Part shown: positions 59,101 through 64,000 of the stretch, piece after piece
Numbering within the stretch: the stretch's first letter is position 1
Layout of the letters: each line of letters starts with the position of its first letter
NCBI RefSeq assembly: GCF_947623445.1
Contig: NC_135241.1
Span: 22,384,501-22,448,500 of the forward strand
Direction: 5' to 3'
Source of the DNA: Clavelina lepadiformis
Taxonomy: Eukaryota; Chordata; Ascidiacea; Aplousobranchia; Clavelinidae
DNA: 64,000 nucleotides
Notes under the pieces: model-generated
What the model saw: only the letters and a program-made list of their open reading frames with translations
Database searches by the model: none
What the model was told of the DNA's origin: nothing
Translations under genes and position numbers: made by a program

Positions 59101-62100
59101 TCGATTTTACCTCATCGCTGAAATGATACAGCCTACACAGGCCATCACTAAGACGGATGATAAATGACCACAAGATCAAAACGCTGCAATAAAAACGATG
59201 AATTGCTTTAAATTGCGTCGGATTATGACGTCGTAATGGATATGGTGGTTTCAATTTAAACGCATGTATCACAAACGTATCTTTATGATTTTCGAAGTTG
59301 TATAAAGCTGCTTATAGTCATTAAGCGCATAAAATTTAGAACAGGGGATTAAATACCTTGCAAAGATCGCAAAACAATACGTACGGAATGTAGTTGATCG
59401 GAAAAAACATTTGACTTGTTATTTGTGCTATTTGGCGCCAAACACTTAAATCAAATATTTCAACCGGTTTAAACTCGACTGAAGTGGAATTTTGCTTGTT
59501 TAAAGAAATTAGCTAACGACCAGGTCAGCATAGGCTGTTAGATAGATAGGCTGTTCAAATACGGTCGGTATTGTCACTACGGTTGTAACTTGTAACACAT
59601 GCCACTTTACCGCGGGGGACAAACTTATTAAAAACTTAATGAGAAAAAGCCACAAACCGGAAAGTTTTCGATTGTTTTTGAAACTTGGACGAAATTTTTT
59701 TTTTTAAATCTGTCTGAAGTGACAAGTGGCTTGAAATAAAAATTACGTCATCAGGAAAATAATTTCGCAAAAACATTCTCCTTTGCGGAGTGACGCCCTT
59801 GGGCGTATGGTTCGCATTTGATTAAATCAATAGAAAGCTGAGGTCATAATTACTGATGTACATGCATATACACGATGATAAAAGCAGGTTATCAATCCAT
59901 AATTTTGAAACGCATAGTGATCGATGCCAATCGCTAAATACGACGTTCAAAGCCACTTGTGTTTAGAATTAAAAGGTGGTGCTTTGCGCATTCTATGTTC
60001 AGCGTAATTCTTGTGGAAGACATGGAAAAAGAATGTTATTTTGATTTTACTGTATTCTACCAAAAATTTCCGCATTTGCTATGTTTTTCCTTGATTTATA
60101 GTTTTACAATGAAATGATGTGTCATGATAGGTGCAATGACCGTTACAGTTACCTTCTGCATTTATAACAAACTCAGTTTTAAAATCCATTTATAAGCACG
60201 GTCATATGTGGTCAACAGATCCAACGCGATCAATTTGACCGAGCCGCCTCCATTAACACGAAACTGTTTATGATGAAATAGGAATTTTCAAAGAAATAAA
60301 AATGCTAAGCTGATTACAGGGAATTGTCGACAACACGCAAGGCCAGTGATTTGAGAAAACTTCAAACAAAACAGGTTCGCCGGCTGAATGACACAGATCA
60401 GTGAACTATTTACTCAATCCATACAGGAAGTGACGTAATATTGGGAAAACAAGCTAATGGAGTTATTTTATCAATTTCACCTGCTAAAGTTGCAGTTCAG
60501 CACAATGTTATATTCCTCAAATAAATTAATTCATCGGGAGTATCCAGCATAGAACGGCGTGGACAACCGCAGGCTGGAGAAAGCATGATTGGCGCAAATG
60601 CGGACCACTTGTGTAATACATAGCCTACCTATTTACAAACAAGCTTCGCTATTAACTGTACGACAAAACTAGATACGGTGTTTCATTCTTTTAAAATGTG
60701 ATAAAATTTCGCAAACAAAGTGATGATTTATCTTCAACTGGAGGTGGGCGATTTTATTTTTTTGTTACATTAAGGCGTTATTAGTTTTCAATCATTTGTT
60801 CACCAACTCAAGAGGATCGTATTTAAAATGAAATCACTCTAAACAGAAGTGAGAAATACATGACGATAGGAAATCACGCTTGTACTGAATAGGCCGTTCA
60901 GGATGTAATACGTGTCTATTAGCGCTGGGTATTCTCGTAAGGCGAGCATCAATACATGAAGATTTGAGAAACAAAACGACCTTGTTCAAATAGAAAAATT
61001 GGCGGGATTTTCTCTAGACGACCGTTGCAATCTATCTATACAATCAAAGATAACGTGACTCGAAGGCTTGTGTATGAAATTAACTTTGGAAGAGTTTTAA
61101 AAAGTATTACGACGTATGATGAAAAACTTGCCTTAACTTTAAACGGTAAAACAATGAAAGTAAACGACATCACTGTGATAAAAGTCACAATAAACAGCAA
61201 AGTTTCGCGAACCTTGTAAACTGGTTCAAACTTTATTTATTCGGTGAAAACGCAAACGTTGAGTGCTAGTGGATTTGCCAAGTGTTAGTGGAACTTGCCC
61301 GGTTGACAAACTCTAAATACATTTGACACCAAACAAGATCACAAAAGTAGTTGAAAGTTTTTGCGAGGATGCACATGTTGGCTTTGTGTTAGAAACCCAA
61401 TATCGTACGGTTATGGGAACAGTTAGTAATTTCATGCTGTAGACCAAGGCAACAAGTAACCACGTATGCTTGTAACGTTAACATACGTCAGCCATTACAC
61501 TTCCTAGCCCATGTAACGACTGGTCTAGACTTTGACTTAACTTGGCTTTAAAGAAAGATGACGTCATAAAACAATTATTAGAGTTAACGGGGTGCTTCAT
61601 TGTCGTTGAAGTACGCGGTTTAGAAATAACGTCATCGTCTTAAAAGAGTGGAACAGCGTGGAATAGGACACTCAGTCGTCCCCGGCCTAATGGAATTTCC
61701 TTCTATTTGTCAGGGCCATTATAGCTCACCACGTGAGCTTTTGTATAACATCCCGACACTACAGAACGGGCGTCTTTGGTTGGCCTTTGTTTATTAGAGG
61801 TCGTTTCATTAAAGATTTATAAAGGAAAAGGAATAAAACCACGACAAGGAAAGGCAGTTACGGTCATCTGATCGTGTATAAAGTGCACATCTATTTATTC
61901 TTATTTCAAAAAAGTTGATTTTAGCTGTTTCACTTGAATTCAAGACAATGACCTCCACGTTTCGATCAATAAAATTTGGTCCACCGCCTGGCATCAATCT
62001 TTACCGCACGGCGACAATCTCAAAAATTTAAGGCTATATTTCACCTTAGAAATCTTTCATATCTTAAAACGTGTTAATGATGGCTCGTCATATATGCGAC

Positions 62101-63867
62101 CAGGAATGGAAACGGGCAAAATGTCAACAACACGACGACAACTTTTACTTTTGAAAACGGATTAAAGCCCAAAAGCTAAATGTATCGAATGAGTCAACGG
62201 CGCTATGTACTACATAAACACGATTAAATAATTTACAACTGATATCTAAAAGGTAATATTGTAAAACGTTTTATATATTGTATGTATCACAATCTATAGT
62301 AAAATTCGTTGGCAACTGAGACATTTCACAGGCTTAAACCGACGCGACAATTCTAAATTTTATCGCAGCCATCAATCCCATTTTAAAAGAAAAAAAAAGA
62401 CAGAACACAAGCAACAAACATCACTGACCCGTTAAAACCAGGCAAGAACGAAGAGTACCGACACATTAGACGGTTCCTTAAAGCTGAACTGCTTTGTTCG
62501 ACAATATTGCCTGCACCTGTTTGCCATAATGCGTGGGAACCAAAGGGGCTTTCTCAATTTACCAACTGGTTGCAGGCCAGGTTGCAAAACAGGAGAATTG
62601 CTAAATATGGTGATTGTGAGGAACGAACTGCTAATAACATTACCTACGATTCAAAGCAGATAGTTTATGATTGCTTACAGAATAACCTGCTATTTTAATG
62701 TCAAGCATAAAACGTTATCCAGCTAAAATACTAATGAAGATATCTCTCACATATGAAACACCATTTGTTTTTTACCCGGTTTGAAGGTTATGAGACATAC
62801 TGCACATATGATTATAGACAGCACTTTGCATTATAATGAATGTTATCATATTTTGTATGCTTATACCATGTATTCTGTGTGTAATATAATTAACAAATGC
62901 TTTTTGACATGTGCATCATGTACTGTATATAGAGCAGAATTGGGTTAATATGACCATTTTGGTACAGTCCTGAATTTGCCACATAAAACCCTCTGTTTAC
63001 TACTATAACCAGTCTTCGGATATTATGACCAGTTTTTCCATCCTTTTCAAATTTTTCTCTAAATTTTTCATGCGACTTATGCTGGGTAAAAGTGGCAATT
63101 GTGCCACGTGTATTCTCAGTTCAATTATTGACATCGACTTTCATGTTCCTGTATAATGCTGATGAAATAAATGATAAAATCAATGTTTTTTGTCATTTTA
63201 TGCTTAACCATATCCATATCGATCCTGGTTTGGTTAAACAGTGCCATAGCAGATTCGGTTATTATGGCCATTCGGATATTATGATCAAAATGGCTTGGTC
63301 CCAAGGTGGTCATAATAAGCGGGTCTACTGTACAATAGTCTTATAGCCAGTTGTACTTGGTATTCATATATTTCTTTATAAAACTAAAATGCATAGTAGT
63401 CTCTTTATTTCCGTGTAATAATTTTTTCTGTATAGGTCTACACCAAAAAAAAATACAAAGTGAAACTTAAAAAAATGTTCCATTTGCAACTATTTCAGTT
63501 AGTTAGTTCTTAGTTAATTCCATATCTAATCACATTTGTTTAAAACTAAATAATTTAAACACAAACATGGGAATAGAGTCTGTGAAATTTAAAAAGGCAT
63601 GAATTCATAAGAATAACACTCACAACTTTAGCACCATTTTAACTGGAACTAAAATAAGACACAAGAGTAATATATTTATACAATATAGTCTAATATAGTA
63701 TCATTTTTGCAAAATATAACACTTCAATAACACAAAAAACAATGCAAATAAGAAGTAGCGTTTAAAAATAAAGCTTAAGCAAATTTGAATTGTAAAAATA
63801 ATTATTAAAAACTCAGCTTACCTTGCTCAAAGAATAAAAAAAGCAAAAGAATTCCTTTCCAAAGCAT
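53192..63867 (-). CDS. CADM: CADM/nectin-like immunoglobulin cell-adhesion protein, complete, 11 exons
   Basis: Type I membrane protein, 464 aa. Exons: 63867-63822, 58304-58094, 57699-57548, 57261-57153, 56926-56727, 56593-56372, 55906-55790, 55656-55621, 54428-54396, 53674-53546, 53331-53192. Signal peptide MLWKGILLLFLFFEQ. A V-type Ig (Cys44-Cys113, with SDQGAYTC) is followed by two more Ig domains (ATCRAS to RYFCKV; AKCLATGNPPP to GTFECGASNELG), a Thr/Pro stalk and a transmembrane helix in exon 10. The cytoplasmic tail starts HKGEYYTHE, like the protein 4.1-binding site of CADMs, and ends EHFL, a likely PDZ ligand (CADM1 ends EYFI). Orthology to a single CADM or nectin-like gene is not settled. 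Confidence 0.9.
54116..54148 (-). other. Candidate extra CADM cassette exon (33 nt)
   Basis: Lies between micro-exon 2 and the transmembrane exon, bounded by AG and GTGATT, and is phase 1-1. It would add DFLMEIRKQNK. The upstream tract is poor in pyrimidines, so this is a weak call. Confidence 0.25.
54396..54428 (-). other. CADM stalk micro-exon 2 (33 nt)
   Basis: Encodes TVTSEEYNDIA, also phase 1-1. Acceptor tttctttag and donor GTACAA are both clear. Confidence 0.7.
55621..55656 (-). other. CADM stalk micro-exon 1 (36 nt)
   Basis: Encodes VIPTTPAPTTAE, Thr/Pro-rich and suited to O-glycosylation. Phase 1 at both ends, so it can be skipped without a frame change. Confidence 0.75.
58305..63821 (-). 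other. CADM intron 1 (5.5 kb)
   Basis: Joins the signal-peptide exon to the first Ig exon, phase 1 on both sides. Apart from the MITE at 62,935-63,330 I see no gene or repeat. Enhancers would be plausible here but none can be recognised by eye. Confidence 0.7.
62935..63330. mobile_element. Possible Tc1/mariner- or pogo-type MITE
   Basis: About 396 bp. The left end CAGAATTGGGTTAATATGACC and the right end (reverse) CAGTAGACCCGCTTATTATG are imperfect inverted repeats. A TA follows the right end. Inside are several copies of a tattatga(c/t)ca word. No coding capacity. Confidence 0.5.
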
Positions 63868-64000
63868 TATTCCCTTAACTTTAAAAACAATGAAACAGGA
63901 ATATTCCAGAGTTAAACAACTTTCGACTTGATTGGTTTAAATAATCCCACCTCTGCGAGCGATCTGTTAGTGTAGCAAATCACGTCATGTATTTAAGTAC

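Overview
The window looks like animal nuclear DNA, most likely from an invertebrate chordate such as a tunicate (inference). It carries three split genes with GT-AG (rarely GC-AG) introns, mostly 100-700 bp long, in AT-rich sequence. Their best family matches are animal EML5/EML6, SRPRA and CADM/SynCAM. No bacterial-style operon, CRISPR array, rRNA gene, LTR element or other virus-like element was recognised.

Layout. (1) 1-15,110, minus strand: 38 exons of an EML5/6-type microtubule-associated protein with three HELP-WD40 modules. The start codon is present and the last ~180 codons lie beyond the left edge. An intron holds a hAT-type MITE, and the left edge holds a fragment of an uncharacterised multicopy gene family. 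(2) 15,111-17,596: intergenic DNA with two short interspersed repeats (R1, R2) and a second, broken member of that family, cut off by a satellite. (3) 17,597-32,733: perfect TAGCTAGT octamer satellites alternating with two nearly identical ~5.9 kb blocks (period 8,684 bp). Each block carries two intron-containing tRNA-Leu(CAA) genes, two tRNA-Arg(TCT) genes and a LINE fragment with target-site duplications. (4) 32,735-42,650: a higher-order repeat of a 28-bp minisatellite, 159-bp-period arrays of tRNA-Ser genes (27 copies on the minus strand, anticodons CGA and GGA), a 26-bp minisatellite and a ~0.7 kb spacer. (5) 42,870-46,560: a duplicated tRNA-iMet/tRNA-His unit. One His gene is split by a hAT-type MITE and the other carries what may be an excision scar. 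R2, R1 and a decayed pogo/Tigger-like DNA transposon follow. (6) 48,024-52,612, plus strand: a complete 14-exon SRPRA gene (signal recognition particle receptor alpha, 624 aa). (7) 53,192-63,867, minus strand: a complete 11-exon CADM/nectin-like cell-adhesion gene (464 aa) with a 5.5 kb first intron.

The three protein genes are housekeeping or structural genes with no evident functional link. SRPRA and the CADM-like gene are convergent, their stop codons 0.9 kb apart. The unusual biology is in the middle 25 kb, where tRNA genes have become units of satellite-like arrays and targets of transposons. The tandem copies are so similar that their number may be limited by the assembly.
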